Part shown: positions 27,769 to 36,408 of the stretch, piece after piece
Layout of the letters: each line of letters opens with the position of its first letter
How positions within the stretch are numbered: the stretch's first letter is position 1
NCBI GenBank assembly: GCA_046349355.1
Contig: JAXMCM010000014.1
Location: forward strand, 124,001-188,000
Length of the DNA stretch: 64,000 nt
Reading direction: 5' to 3'
DNA from: CALKJU01 sp046349355
GTDB lineage: Bacteria > Pseudomonadota > Alphaproteobacteria > Geminicoccales > Geminicoccaceae
Made by a program: the position numbers and the translations under genes
Notes under the pieces: model-generated
What the model saw: only the letters and a program-made list of their open reading frames with translations
Database searches by the model: none
What the model was told of the DNA's origin: nothing

Positions 27769-28764
27769 ATGCCGGCGGAGCCCGTGCGCGCCAACCCCGT
27801 CCGTACCCTCGTCGGGCTTGCCGTCCTGCTGCTGGCGATCGCCGCCCTGCTGGCCGGCGAATGGCACGAGGGCCGTCAGCTCGATGCCTTCGCGGCGGCC
27901 GCAACAGAAGCCGTCGACGCCGATCCGTCGGACCCCGACCTGCCGGAAGATCGCCTGCTGCGCCTCGTCGGCCGCGCCACGATCGCCGGACCCGCGATCG
28001 ATCCGGCACTCGATGTCGGCGCCGAGGCGCTGCGCCTCGACCGGACCGTCGAGATGTACCAGTGGGAGGAGCGCACCGAGGGCAGCGGCGACCGGCGTTC
28101 GATCCATCACCGGAAGGTCTGGTCGCAGGAGGCCATCGATTCCTCGCGCTTCGCCTACCGGGCTCCGGTCAATCCCGGCCGGCTGCCGCTCGCCAGCGCG
28201 CGGGCCTATCCCGGGGATGCGCAGCTCGGTGCGCTGCGGCTGGACCAGGTTGTGCTCGACCGCTTCGCCGCGACGCAGCCGCTACCCGACCCCGTCCGCG
28301 ACCGCGAAGTGGCCGGGCTGCGGCTCGTTGCCGACGGGTCCGGCTGGCGCACGGGCTCGGCGACAGACCCGCAGATTGGCGATGTGCGCATCCGCATGGG
28401 CGTCGTGCCTGTCGGTACGGTGACGGTCGTGGGAGGCGTTCGCGATGGTCGGGTCGTGCCGTGGCCGGCTGCCGGCGGCGCTGACGTGCTCCTCGCTGCC
28501 GCCGGCGACGTGCCGCTGGCGGAGCTCGCCGGGACCGCGGCCGGCGGCGAAGCACTGACGCTCTGGGTCCGGCGCCTCGGCTTCGGCATCTTCGCGTTCT
28601 TCGGCATGGTCCTGCTGTGGCCGGGACTCGTCGGTCGCGTGCCCGTGCTTTCGGCGCTGGGGCCGGCACCGTTCCGCGGCCCGCTGGTTGCCTCGCTGGG
28701 GCTGGTCGCGGCCGTCCTGCTGGCCGGGCACCTCCTGCTGCGCGGCCCGCTCGTCTGGCCGTGA
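27769..28764 (+). CDS. TMEM43-family membrane protein
   Basis: The 331-aa protein has an N-terminal membrane anchor (TLVGLAVLLLAIAALLAGEW), a long periplasmic part rich in strands, and two or three C-terminal helices (FGIFAFFGMVLLWPGLVG; LVASLGLVAAVLLAGHLLL). The sequence ALRLDRTVEMYQWEERTEG plus HHRKVWSQEAIDSSRF is the hallmark of the TMEM43/DUF1625 family, whose bacterial role is unknown. ATG 27769 follows a GGCGGAG site. It faces the ETF-QO gene on the same strand with a 50-bp gap. Confidence 0.85.
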   Translation: MPAEPVRANPVRTLVGLAVLLLAIAALLAGEWHEGRQLDAFAAAATEAVDADPSDPDLPEDRLLRLVGRATIAGPAIDPALDVGAEALRLDRTVEMYQWEERTEGSGDRRSIHHRKVWSQEAIDSSRFAYRAPVNPGRLPLASARAYPGDAQLGALRLDQVVLDRFAATQPLPDPVRDREVAGLRLVADGSGWRTGSATDPQIGDVRIRMGVVPVGTVTVVGGVRDGRVVPWPAAGGADVLLAAAGDVPLAELAGTAAGGEALTLWVRRLGFGIFAFFGMVLLWPGLVGRVPVLSALGPAPFRGPLVASLGLVAAVLLAGHLLLRGPLVWP

Positions 28765-28814
28765 CCCTGCCCGTGTGGTAACCGCGACGACGCGTTCAGG
28801 CGACGGGTGGGACG

Positions 28815-30446
28815 ATGCAGCGCGAGGCGATGGAGTACGACGTGGTGATCGTCGGGGCCGGACCCGCCGGCCTGGCGGCGGCCATCCGCCTGAAGCAGCT
28901 GAGCGCCGAGAAGGGCCACGAGCTCACCGTCTGCATCCTCGAGAAGGGCTCGGAGGTCGGGGCGCACATCCTGAGCGGCGCCTGCCTCGAGCCGCGCTCG
29001 CTCGATGAGCTCTTTCCCGATTGGCGCGACCGCGGCGCGCCGCTCGACACCCCGGCCGGCGAGGACTTCTTCCTCTACCTCACGGCGACCCGTTCCTGGC
29101 GCCTGCCCACGCCGCCGACCATGCGCAACCACGGCAACTACATCATCAGCCTCGGCAATCTGTGCCGCTGGCTGGCGCAGGAAGCCGAGGCGCTGGGCGT
29201 CGAGATCTACCCGGGCTTCGCCGCCGCCGAGGTGCTCTACGACGAGCAGGGCCGGGTGATGGGCGTCGCCACCGGCGACATGGGCCGGCAGAAGGACGGC
29301 AGCGAGGGCCCGAACTTCCAGCCCGGCATGGAGCTGCACGGCAAGCTCACCCTGTTCGGCGAGGGTTGCCGCGGCTCGCTGGCCAAGCAGCTGATGGCGA
29401 GGTTCGGCCTGCGCGATGGCGTCCAGCCGCAGACCTACGGGCTGGGCGTCAAGGAGCTGTGGGAGGTCGACGCCGCCCAGAGCCATCCCGGCAAGATCGT
29501 CCACACGATCGGCTGGCCCATGGATTCAGCCACTTACGGCGGATCGTGGCTGTATCACATGAGGGACCGGCAGGTCTCGGTCGGCTTCGTCGTCGGCCTC
29601 GACTACCGCAATCCCTACCTGTCGCCGTTCGAGGAGATGCAGCGCTTCAAGACGCATCCCGACATCCGCCCGATCTTCGAGGGCGGTCGCCGCCTCGCCT
29701 ACGGTGCCAGGGCCCTGTCGGAGGGCGGCTTCCAGTCGCTGCCGAAGCTGGTGTTCCCGGGCGGCGCCCTGATCGGCGACAGCGCCGGGTTCCTCAACGT
29801 GCCGAAGATCAAGGGCACCCACACCGCGATGAAGTCGGGCATGGTCGCCGCCGAGGCGGCCTTCGCGGCGCTGGCCGGCGGGGCGGAGCGGCCGGTGCTC
29901 GAGGGCTATCCCGACCTGCTGAAGGCCAGCTGGCTCTGGGATGAGCTCTACCGGGTGCGCAACATCCGCCCGTCGTTCCGCTGGGGCCTGTTCCCGGCGC
30001 TGGCCTACTCGGCGGTCGACACCTACCTGTTCAAGGGCAAGGCGCCCTGGACGATGGGCCACCATGCCGACCATGAGTCGCTGGCCAAGGCGAAGGATGC
30101 GGCGCCGATCGCCTATCCGAAGCCCGACGGCAAGGTGACGTTCGACCGGCTCTCCTCGGTGTTCATCAGCAACACCAACCACGAGGAGGACCAGCCCTGC
30201 CACCTGGTCCTGCGCGACCCCGGCGTCGCGACGCGGATCAACCTCGCCGAGTACGCGGGTCCGGAGCAGCGCTATTGCCCGGCCGGGGTCTACGAGTTCG
30301 TCGACGACGGCGCCGGTGGCCGACGCCTGCAGATCAACGCGCAGAACTGCGTCCACTGCAAGACGTGCGACATCAAGGACCCCACCCAGAACATCGACTG
30401 GCAGACGCCCGAGGGCGGCGGCGGCCCGAACTACCCCGGGATGTGA
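28815..30446 (+). CDS. Electron-transfer flavoprotein–ubiquinone oxidoreductase
   Basis: The 543-aa enzyme passes electrons from reduced ETF, fed by acyl-CoA and amine dehydrogenases, to ubiquinone at the inner membrane. The FAD dinucleotide fold is at about 9–25 (DVVIVGAGPAGLAAAIRL). A membrane-surface quinone region follows. The C-terminal 4Fe-4S domain has ligands Cys in RYCPAGVYEF and the triplet NCVHCKTCDIKDP. Length and motifs match bacterial and mitochondrial ETF-QO well. The ETF alpha and beta genes are not in this window. Confidence 0.97.
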   Translation: MQREAMEYDVVIVGAGPAGLAAAIRLKQLSAEKGHELTVCILEKGSEVGAHILSGACLEPRSLDELFPDWRDRGAPLDTPAGEDFFLYLTATRSWRLPTPPTMRNHGNYIISLGNLCRWLAQEAEALGVEIYPGFAAAEVLYDEQGRVMGVATGDMGRQKDGSEGPNFQPGMELHGKLTLFGEGCRGSLAKQLMARFGLRDGVQPQTYGLGVKELWEVDAAQSHPGKIVHTIGWPMDSATYGGSWLYHMRDRQVSVGFVVGLDYRNPYLSPFEEMQRFKTHPDIRPIFEGGRRLAYGARALSEGGFQSLPKLVFPGGALIGDSAGFLNVPKIKGTHTAMKSGMVAAEAAFAALAGGAERPVLEGYPDLLKASWLWDELYRVRNIRPSFRWGLFPALAYSAVDTYLFKGKAPWTMGHHADHESLAKAKDAAPIAYPKPDGKVTFDRLSSVFISNTNHEEDQPCHLVLRDPGVATRINLAEYAGPEQRYCPAGVYEFVDDGAGGRRLQINAQNCVHCKTCDIKDPTQNIDWQTPEGGGGPNYPGM

Positions 30447-30555
30447 GGCCGCCAGGCAAAAAAGAATCTTCGTGTCCGGGTAGAAGGACGGAATAGCCGG
30501 CACACTTTCAGCGTCGAAAACGTTGGCGTGATCCGCACAACCATCGGTTAACGAC

Positions 30556-31620
30556 ATGCGGTCAGGCTTGCCTGGGTCGGACGTCATGGGCGACGGGTTC
30601 TGGTCGCTATGGCAGTCAGCTGAATCCCGCGCCGACGAGCCGCCGGGCGGCGTGGCGCTGCTCGACCGCAAGCTCCGCCTGCGCGAGCTTGGCGAGCACG
30701 CCGCGTGGCTGCTGCGCCGGATCGGCCTCGAGGGCGAGCGCGGCCTGCCGCTGGTGCCGGCCCTGCGCATGGCGGCGCTGCAGGGTCACTTGCGGACCCA
30801 TCCCGACGAGATCGAGGCGTGGCTGGTCGACCTGCAGTTCCGCCGTGCGGCGCAGGTCACGCTGGCGCTGCTGGACGGCGCCGATCTTCGCCTCGCGTCG
30901 AGCCCGCTGCCGTCGGGCGATACCGCAGTGGCCCTGTGGCTGCGCGACGGTGCCGATGCCGTGGCCTCGTCGGCGCTGTCCGAGCGCCACCGGTTGCTGG
31001 CCGCGTGCGACGCGCTCCGTGAGCGCGCGCTGGCGCACGACGGGGCACGCCGTGCCGCCGAGGCCCGGCTGCTCGAGGCCGTGCGCCGCGCCGAGCAGGC
31101 CGAGGCGCGGGCCGCCGAGCTGCTGGCCGCGGCGCATACCGATCCGCTGACCGGTCTGCTCAACCGGCGAAGGCTGCTCGAGCTGGCCGACATCGAGATC
31201 GCCCGCGCCCGCCGCCACAAGCGCCGGCTTTCGGTGCTGCTGGTCGACGTCGATCGCTTCAAGCTCGTCAACGATGCGCTGGGCCATGCCGCCGGCGATG
31301 CGGTGCTGCAGGATCTGGCACGGGCCTGCTCGGCGCGGCTGCGCGCTGGCGACCTGCTGGCACGATGGGGCGGCGAGGAGTTCCTGGCGCTGCTGCCCGA
31401 CACCGACCCGCCCGGGGCGAAGCGGCTGGCCGAGCGCCTGCGCGCCTCGGTCGACGGCGCACCCAGGGGCCAGGGCGAGCGTTCGCTGCGGCTGACGGTG
31501 AGCATCGGCTACGCCGAGCTGCTGCCGGCCGAGACCTCGATCGAGCCGGCCATCGGCCGCGCCGACGCCGCGCTCTACGACGCCAAGTCGTCGGGCCGGA
31601 ACCGCATCGTCGGCGGCTGA
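30556..31620 (+). CDS. Diguanylate cyclase (GGDEF domain)
   Basis: The 354-aa protein has an N-terminal ~170-residue sensory-like region without membrane helices, an alanine-rich coiled coil (AEARLLEAVRRAEQAEARAAELL, ~175–195) and a full GGDEF domain. The GGDEF domain contains TDPLTGLLNRR, DVDRFKLVNDALGHAAGD, the active-site signature GGEEF and an RAGD inhibitory I-site five residues before it. It should make c-di-GMP from two GTP with product feedback inhibition. ATG 30556 is taken; ATG 30586 is a possible later start. It is convergent with map, 7 bp apart. Confidence 0.92.
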   Translation: MRSGLPGSDVMGDGFWSLWQSAESRADEPPGGVALLDRKLRLRELGEHAAWLLRRIGLEGERGLPLVPALRMAALQGHLRTHPDEIEAWLVDLQFRRAAQVTLALLDGADLRLASSPLPSGDTAVALWLRDGADAVASSALSERHRLLAACDALRERALAHDGARRAAEARLLEAVRRAEQAEARAAELLAAAHTDPLTGLLNRRRLLELADIEIARARRHKRRLSVLLVDVDRFKLVNDALGHAAGDAVLQDLARACSARLRAGDLLARWGGEEFLALLPDTDPPGAKRLAERLRASVDGAPRGQGERSLRLTVSIGYAELLPAETSIEPAIGRADAALYDAKSSGRNRIVGG

Positions 31621-31627
31621 GCGCCGA

Positions 31628-32512
31628 TCAGGCCGGGGAAACGACCGCGTAGGGCGGCCGGTCGAGGCCTGCCGGCGACAGCGTGAAGACCTCGACGCCA
31701 TCCTCGGTGACGCCGACGGTGTGCTCGAACTGGGCCGAGGGCTCGCGGTCCTTGGTCACCGTGGTCCAGCCGTCGCTGAGGATCTTCACCTCGAAGCGGC
31801 CGGCATTGATCATCGGCTCGATGGTGAAGATCATGCCCGGCCGCAGGCTCATGCCCTCGCCCGGACGGCCGAAGTGGCGGACCTCCGGCGCCTCGTGGAA
31901 GTTCAGCCCGACGCCGTGGCCGACGAAGTCGCGGACCACCGAGAAGCGGGCGGCCTCGGCGACCCGCTGGATGGCGTGCCCGACATCGCCCAGCGTGGCG
32001 CCCGGGCGCACGGCGCGGATGCCGGCCCACATCGACTCGAAGGTCACGTCGACCAGCTTCTGCCGCTTGATCGAGGTCGTCCCGCCGACGACGTACATGC
32101 GGCTGGTGTCGCCGTACCAGCCGTCGAGGATGACGGTGACGTCGATGTTGGCGATGTCCTCGGCCATCAGCCGCTTGTCGTCGCTCGGGATGCCGTGGTT
32201 GACGACATGGTTGACCGAGATGCAGCAGCTCTTGGGATAGCCCTTGTAGCCCAGCGTCGCCGGGATGCCGCCATGGCGGCGCATGAACGAGTCGATCAGC
32301 CGGTCGAGCTCGCCGGTGCTCACGCCGGGCACGACGAAGGGCGTGATGTAGTCGAGCGTCTCGGCGGCGAGGCGGCCGGCTCGGCGCATCGCGGCAAAGC
32401 CGTCGGCACCGTGGATCGGCACGCCGCGGGGTCCCTGCTCGCGCCGGCCGGCGGCGATCGCCGCCCGCTGCGCCACCGGCTGTGGAGCGCGACGCGCGCC
32501 CGATTCCTTCAT
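31628..32512 (-). CDS. map: Methionine aminopeptidase, type I
   Basis: The 294-aa enzyme removes the initiator methionine from new proteins. Metal ligands of the pita-bread fold are visible: Asp in VTVILDGWYGDTSRMY (two Asp), His in GHGVGLNFHE, Glu in IEPMI and Glu in FEHTVGV. The N-terminal ~40 residues are basic and proline-rich without a zinc finger. ATG 32512 overlaps the upstream stop (ATGA), so map is the last gene of an EamA–dehydrogenase–map operon, an odd setting for this housekeeping enzyme. Confidence 0.95.
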   Translation of the reverse strand: MKESGARRAPQPVAQRAAIAAGRREQGPRGVPIHGADGFAAMRRAGRLAAETLDYITPFVVPGVSTGELDRLIDSFMRRHGGIPATLGYKGYPKSCCISVNHVVNHGIPSDDKRLMAEDIANIDVTVILDGWYGDTSRMYVVGGTTSIKRQKLVDVTFESMWAGIRAVRPGATLGDVGHAIQRVAEAARFSVVRDFVGHGVGLNFHEAPEVRHFGRPGEGMSLRPGMIFTIEPMINAGRFEVKILSDGWTTVTKDREPSAQFEHTVGVTEDGVEVFTLSPAGLDRPPYAVVSPA

Positions 32513-33801
32513 CGCTTGCCCAGCACTTCCGGATTGAGGACGAGGCCCGGCCCGGGATCGTTGCCGCGACCGAACTCGATGATCGTCTCGACGCAGCGGC
32601 GGACCATCACCTCGACGGCCCAGTCGCTGACCCCCGCCACATGGGGCGCCAGCACGACATTGTCCAGTTCCAGCAGCGGCGATCCCTTGGGAGGCGGCTC
32701 GGTGGCGAAGACGTCGAGCCCGGCGCCGGCGATCCGCTTCTCCTTGAGCGCCGCGACCAGTGCGGCCTCGTCGATCAGGCCGCCGCGGGCGGTGTTGATG
32801 AGGTAGGCCGACGGCTTCATGAGGGCCAGCCGGCGGGCATCGATCAGCTTGGCCGTCTCCGGGGTCAGCGGCGCGTGCAGCGAGACGAAGTCGCTCTGCT
32901 GCAGCAGCTCCTCGAGACCCACCAGCCTGCAGCCGAGGCGCGACACGGTCTCGGCGTCCATCACCGGGTCGTGCACCAGCACGTCCATGGCGAAGCCCTG
33001 GCAGCGCCGGGTCAGGGCCCGGCCGATGCGGCCGAAGCCGACCAGGCCGACGGTGGTACCCTGCAGGCGGCCGTGGAAGAAGCTGCCCCAGCCGCCGGTC
33101 CGCACCCGCCGGTCGTAGTCGATGATCCGGTGCGAGACCGCCGCCATCAGCGTGAAGGCCATGTCGGCGACGGCCTCGTGGTTGGTGCCGAAGGCCATGG
33201 CCACGGCGACCCCGTGCCGGGTCGCCGCCGGAACGTCGACCTGGTCCCAGCCGACCCCCATGCGGGCCACGAGCCGGAGCTGCGGGGCGGTACTCAGCAC
33301 GCGCTCGTTGTAGGGCTCCTGGCTGGCGATGGTCGCCGCATGGCCGGGCAGCGCCGCGATCAGCTCGGCCTCGCTGTAGGTCTTGCCCGACTCGTTGAAG
33401 GTCAGCTGGTAGCCGGCGTCGACCAGCGGCTGCAGCAGGTGCTTGCGGGTGCGCAGGTGATGCACCGCCACCAGCACCTTGCGCGCCGACGCCCCCTCGC
33501 CTTCCGCCACCCGGGCAAGCTCGCGCAGGCTGCGGTCGACGACGAGGTCCTTGGTCTGCTCGCGGAACCAGGCGAGGTGCGCCGAGCCCTTGTGCTCCTC
33601 GAAGGCGGCGGCGCTCTCGAAGACCTCGTAGAACACCACGCTGTCGGGATCGTTGGCGGGCAGGGTGACGTCGAACTGGCGACAGCCGGGCTCGTTGCCG
33701 CGGGTGTTGGCGGCGTGCTGGCGCGCGAGCTGCAGGAACCGCGCACGTTCGCCGGGCCTGACCTTCACCTCCGCAATCACGACGAACGGCTCGTTGCTCA
33801 T
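32509..33801 (-). CDS. Fusion: antibiotic-biosynthesis-monooxygenase-like domain + D-2-hydroxyacid dehydrogenase
   Basis: The 430-aa protein has two parts. Residues 1–~100 form an ABM/dimeric ferredoxin-like domain (FVVIAEVKVRPGERARFLQLA … CRQFDVTLP … VVFYEVFESAAAFEEHKGS). Residues ~110–430 are a D-isomer-specific 2-hydroxyacid dehydrogenase with GFGRIGRA, Arg in NTARGG, Glu in FATEPPP and His in LAPHVAG, so the NAD site and catalytic Arg-Glu-His are intact. The frame is continuous with no internal start signal, so this is one polypeptide. ATG 33801 follows a GGGGGGCC site. It overlaps its neighbours by 4 bp each side. The substrate is unknown; D-3-phosphoglycerate, glyoxylate or lactate-like acids are candidates. 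Confidence 0.85.
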   Translation of the reverse strand: MSNEPFVVIAEVKVRPGERARFLQLARQHAANTRGNEPGCRQFDVTLPANDPDSVVFYEVFESAAAFEEHKGSAHLAWFREQTKDLVVDRSLRELARVAEGEGASARKVLVAVHHLRTRKHLLQPLVDAGYQLTFNESGKTYSEAELIAALPGHAATIASQEPYNERVLSTAPQLRLVARMGVGWDQVDVPAATRHGVAVAMAFGTNHEAVADMAFTLMAAVSHRIIDYDRRVRTGGWGSFFHGRLQGTTVGLVGFGRIGRALTRRCQGFAMDVLVHDPVMDAETVSRLGCRLVGLEELLQQSDFVSLHAPLTPETAKLIDARRLALMKPSAYLINTARGGLIDEAALVAALKEKRIAGAGLDVFATEPPPKGSPLLELDNVVLAPHVAGVSDWAVEVMVRRCVETIIEFGRGNDPGPGLVLNPEVLGKR

Positions 33802-34715
33802 GTGGCCCCCCGGGAATCCGCGGCAGACAAAGCGGATCGCTCCTCGTTCCGCAAGCGCTGTTCGCGGACGGCGGCGTAAAGGCCGGCCGCGACGACGAGC
33901 GCGCCGCCGCTGATCGTCCAGGCGTCCGGCAGGTCGCCGAAGAACAGCCAGCCGACCAGCGTCGCCCACAGCAGCATCGAGTAGGTGAAGGGCTGGACGA
34001 CCGCCGCCGGCGCGGCCTGCAGGGCATGGATGAGCATCAGGTGACTGACCGCGCCCAGGGCCGCGATCGCGGCGAACAGCGGCCAGTGCATCGGCGTCGG
34101 GTCGACCCAGACGAAGGGCACGAACGGCGCCTGCAGCGCGGTCCCGGCGACGATCTGGATCAGGAAGGTCGTCTCGGCGCGGTCGACCCGCGTCACGATC
34201 CGGGTCATCAGCTGGTAGACGGCATAGAGCCCGGTGGCGATCAGCGTCGGGATGGCGCCGCTGGTCAGCATGTCCGGGCCCGGGCGCACCGCGATCAGCA
34301 CGCCGACGAAACCGATCAGCACGGCGATCCAGCGGCGCAGGCCGACCTTCTCGCCGAGCACCGGGACCGACAGGGCCACGACGATCAGGGGCGTGGCCGC
34401 GAAAATGGCATGGGCGTTGGCCAGCGGCATCAGCCGGTAGGCGAACAGCACCAGCACCATCTCGACGACGATGATGACCACGCGGGCAAGCTGGAAGAAC
34501 GGCCGGTGGGTGTGCAGCGCGGTGCGCAGGCCGATCCGCGACGCCAGCAGCACCGCCACCGGGATCGACAGCAGGTAGCGCAGGAACAGGATCTGGGTCG
34601 GCGGATAGTGGCCGGTCAGCAGCTTGCTGATCCCGTCCATGAGCCCGAACATGGCCATGGCCGACAGGACCAGCAGGATCCCGCGCAGCTCGCCGGAAAG
34701 CGCCGGAAGCTTCAT
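33798..34715 (-). CDS. EamA/DMT-superfamily transporter
   Basis: The 305-aa protein has ten hydrophobic helices in two EamA repeats. The first repeat contains GILLVLSAMAMFGLMDGISKLL and the second begins at SGAIPTLIATGLYAVYQLMTRI. FTYSMLLWATLVGWLFFGDLPDAWTISG is the conserved end of the second repeat. This superfamily exports or imports small metabolites such as amino acids. It is the first gene of the operon with the fused dehydrogenase and map, so its substrate may be linked to the hydroxyacid. ATG 34715 is preceded by a weak site. Confidence 0.88.
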   Translation of the reverse strand: MKLPALSGELRGILLVLSAMAMFGLMDGISKLLTGHYPPTQILFLRYLLSIPVAVLLASRIGLRTALHTHRPFFQLARVVIIVVEMVLVLFAYRLMPLANAHAIFAATPLIVVALSVPVLGEKVGLRRWIAVLIGFVGVLIAVRPGPDMLTSGAIPTLIATGLYAVYQLMTRIVTRVDRAETTFLIQIVAGTALQAPFVPFVWVDPTPMHWPLFAAIAALGAVSHLMLIHALQAAPAAVVQPFTYSMLLWATLVGWLFFGDLPDAWTISGGALVVAAGLYAAVREQRLRNEERSALSAADSRGAT

Positions 34716-34740
34716 GGCCTTCCGGCGGGCTGTCGGAAGA

Positions 34741-36156
34741 TCAAGCCGGCGGCGCCTGCCGCGGGAAGCCGGTCTCGCGCTCGAAGGCCAGGGCGGCGCG
34801 CAGCAGCGTCGCCTCGTCGAACGGCCGGCCGACGAGCTGCATGGCGTTGGGCAGGCCGTTGGCGGTCAGGCCGACCGGCACGGCGATGGCGGGCAGGCCC
34901 AGATAGTTGGCCGGCCCCATGAACCAGCCGAGGCGGTTGATCATCGCCACCCAGTCGGGATGACCGTCGATCTCGGTCTCGTCGATCCGCGGCACCGGCG
35001 TCGCCAGCACCGGCATGTGGACGACATCGGCCTCGGTCAGCGCCGCCTTGACGAAGCGGTCGAGCTCGACCGCCCGCGCCCGCAATCCGTCCAGATAGTC
35101 GACCGCCGACACCTCGAGGCCGGGCAGCATGCGGGCCAGCGTCGTCGGCGTGTACTCGGCCCGCTTCGGGCCGGTCAGCCACGGCCGGTGGATCGAGGCC
35201 GCCTCGGCGGTCATGATCTGCCGCCGCCACAGGTTCATGGGCGCGAAGCTCGGCAGGTCGACCGGTACCAGGCTGGCGCCGAGGCGGCGCAGCGTGTCCA
35301 GGCTGGCGTCGAGCAGCCGCTGCACCTCGGCATCGACCTCGACCTCGTGGCGGCGCGGCACGGCGATGCGCAGGCCGCGGATGTCGCCGGCCAGGGCACC
35401 GACATAGTCGGGCACGGGCCGGGACGAGGTCGTCGGGTCGTTCGCATCCTGCCCGGCGATGACCTGCAGCAGCAGGGCCGCGTCCTCGACCGTGCGGGTC
35501 AGCGGTCCGACATGGTCGAGCGACGGCGACAGCGGCATGGCGCCGAAGCGGCTGACCCGCCCGTAGGTCGGCTTGATGCCGACCAGCCCGGTGCAGCCGG
35601 CCGGGAAGCGGATCGAGCCGCCGGTGTCCGAGCCGAGCGACGCGTAGGTCAGCCGTGCCGCCACCGAGACGACCGGGCCGCTCGACGAGCCGCCGGTGAT
35701 GTGGTCGGTGTTCCAGGGATTGCGCGGCGTCCCGGTGATGGCGTTGTGGCCGGTGATGCCGAGCGCCCACTCCACCATGTTGAGGCGGCCGAGGTCGACG
35801 GCACCGGCGGCGTCCAGCCGCGCCAGCGCCGTTGCCGTCGTGTCGGGCAGCCAGCCCTTGCGGATCCGGGTGCCGCACTCGCACGGCCGGCCGGCCCGGT
35901 AGAACATGTCCTTGTGCGCCATCGGCACGCCGTGCAGCGGACCGCGCAGATGGCCGCGCCTGAGGTCGGCGTCGCAGGCGGCGGCGTCCTCGAGCGCCTT
36001 CTCAGGCGTCAGGCCGGCCACGGCGACGTAGCGGGGACCGCGGCTCTCGAGCGCGGCGAGGCTCGCCTTCGTCGCCTCGACGGAGGACAGCTTGCGCTCG
36101 CGGATCGCCCGCGCCGCCTCGACCAGCGACAGCTGAAGGACCGGATCGCCGCTCAT
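34741..36156 (-). CDS. Amidase-signature family hydrolase
   Basis: The 471-aa amidase has the Ser-cisSer-Lys triad: Lys in PMAHKDMF (about 82), cis-Ser in GGSSSGPVV and nucleophile Ser in GSDTGGSIRFPAG. It is a stand-alone enzyme with no GatB/GatC neighbours, so aryl- or aliphatic-amide hydrolysis is more likely than tRNA amidation; the substrate is unknown. Its ATG overlaps the stop of a 39-codon leader gene by 4 bases, and translation is probably coupled to it. A 25-bp gap separates its stop from the start of the downstream EamA gene. Confidence 0.92.
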   Translation of the reverse strand: MSGDPVLQLSLVEAARAIRERKLSSVEATKASLAALESRGPRYVAVAGLTPEKALEDAAACDADLRRGHLRGPLHGVPMAHKDMFYRAGRPCECGTRIRKGWLPDTTATALARLDAAGAVDLGRLNMVEWALGITGHNAITGTPRNPWNTDHITGGSSSGPVVSVAARLTYASLGSDTGGSIRFPAGCTGLVGIKPTYGRVSRFGAMPLSPSLDHVGPLTRTVEDAALLLQVIAGQDANDPTTSSRPVPDYVGALAGDIRGLRIAVPRRHEVEVDAEVQRLLDASLDTLRRLGASLVPVDLPSFAPMNLWRRQIMTAEAASIHRPWLTGPKRAEYTPTTLARMLPGLEVSAVDYLDGLRARAVELDRFVKAALTEADVVHMPVLATPVPRIDETEIDGHPDWVAMINRLGWFMGPANYLGLPAIAVPVGLTANGLPNAMQLVGRPFDEATLLRAALAFERETGFPRQAPPA

Positions 36157-36272
36157 CGCCTGCCCGCCGGCGCCAGGGTCTCGAGGGCCACGAGGAACGA
36201 GGCGGGCTCGACCTCCATCGGCAAGGGCTCGGCGGGTGCCGCCGCCGGAGTGGTCGCCTGCTGCTCGGCCAT
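36153..36272 (-). CDS. 39-aa coupled leader peptide upstream of the amidase
   Basis: ATG 36272 is preceded at 6 nt by GGGGGGAG, one of the best ribosome sites in the window. The 39-codon frame (MAEQQATTPAAAPAEPLP…) ends in TGA that overlaps the amidase ATG. The protein has an Ala/Pro-rich start and an amphipathic end (EPASFLVALETLAPAGRR). It is too short for the AtzG/DUF4089 or GatC partners of other amidases, though it occupies the same genomic place. It could be a minimal partner or merely a translation-coupling leader. Confidence 0.5.
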   Translation of the reverse strand: MAEQQATTPAAAPAEPLPMEVEPASFLVALETLAPAGRR

Positions 36273-36408
36273 CGTCGCTCTCCCCCCTGGACGTCCTCGC
36301 GGCTTAGACCCGTGCGCCGTACCCGCACAAGCGCCATGCCGCGCCCGGCGGTGGCCGCGCCGGCATGGCTGACCTATAGTTCCCGCAATCTCTTCGGGAG
36401 GCCGTGCC

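Noticed and set aside
34741..36156. gatA, subunit of the tRNA amidotransferase
   Set aside because: The amidase triad is present but gatB and gatC are absent and the sequence around the substrate pocket is not GatA-like.
36153..36272. Calling the 39-aa leader an AtzG/GatC homologue
   Set aside because: It is shorter and shares no recognisable motif with those partners; only the genomic position is similar.
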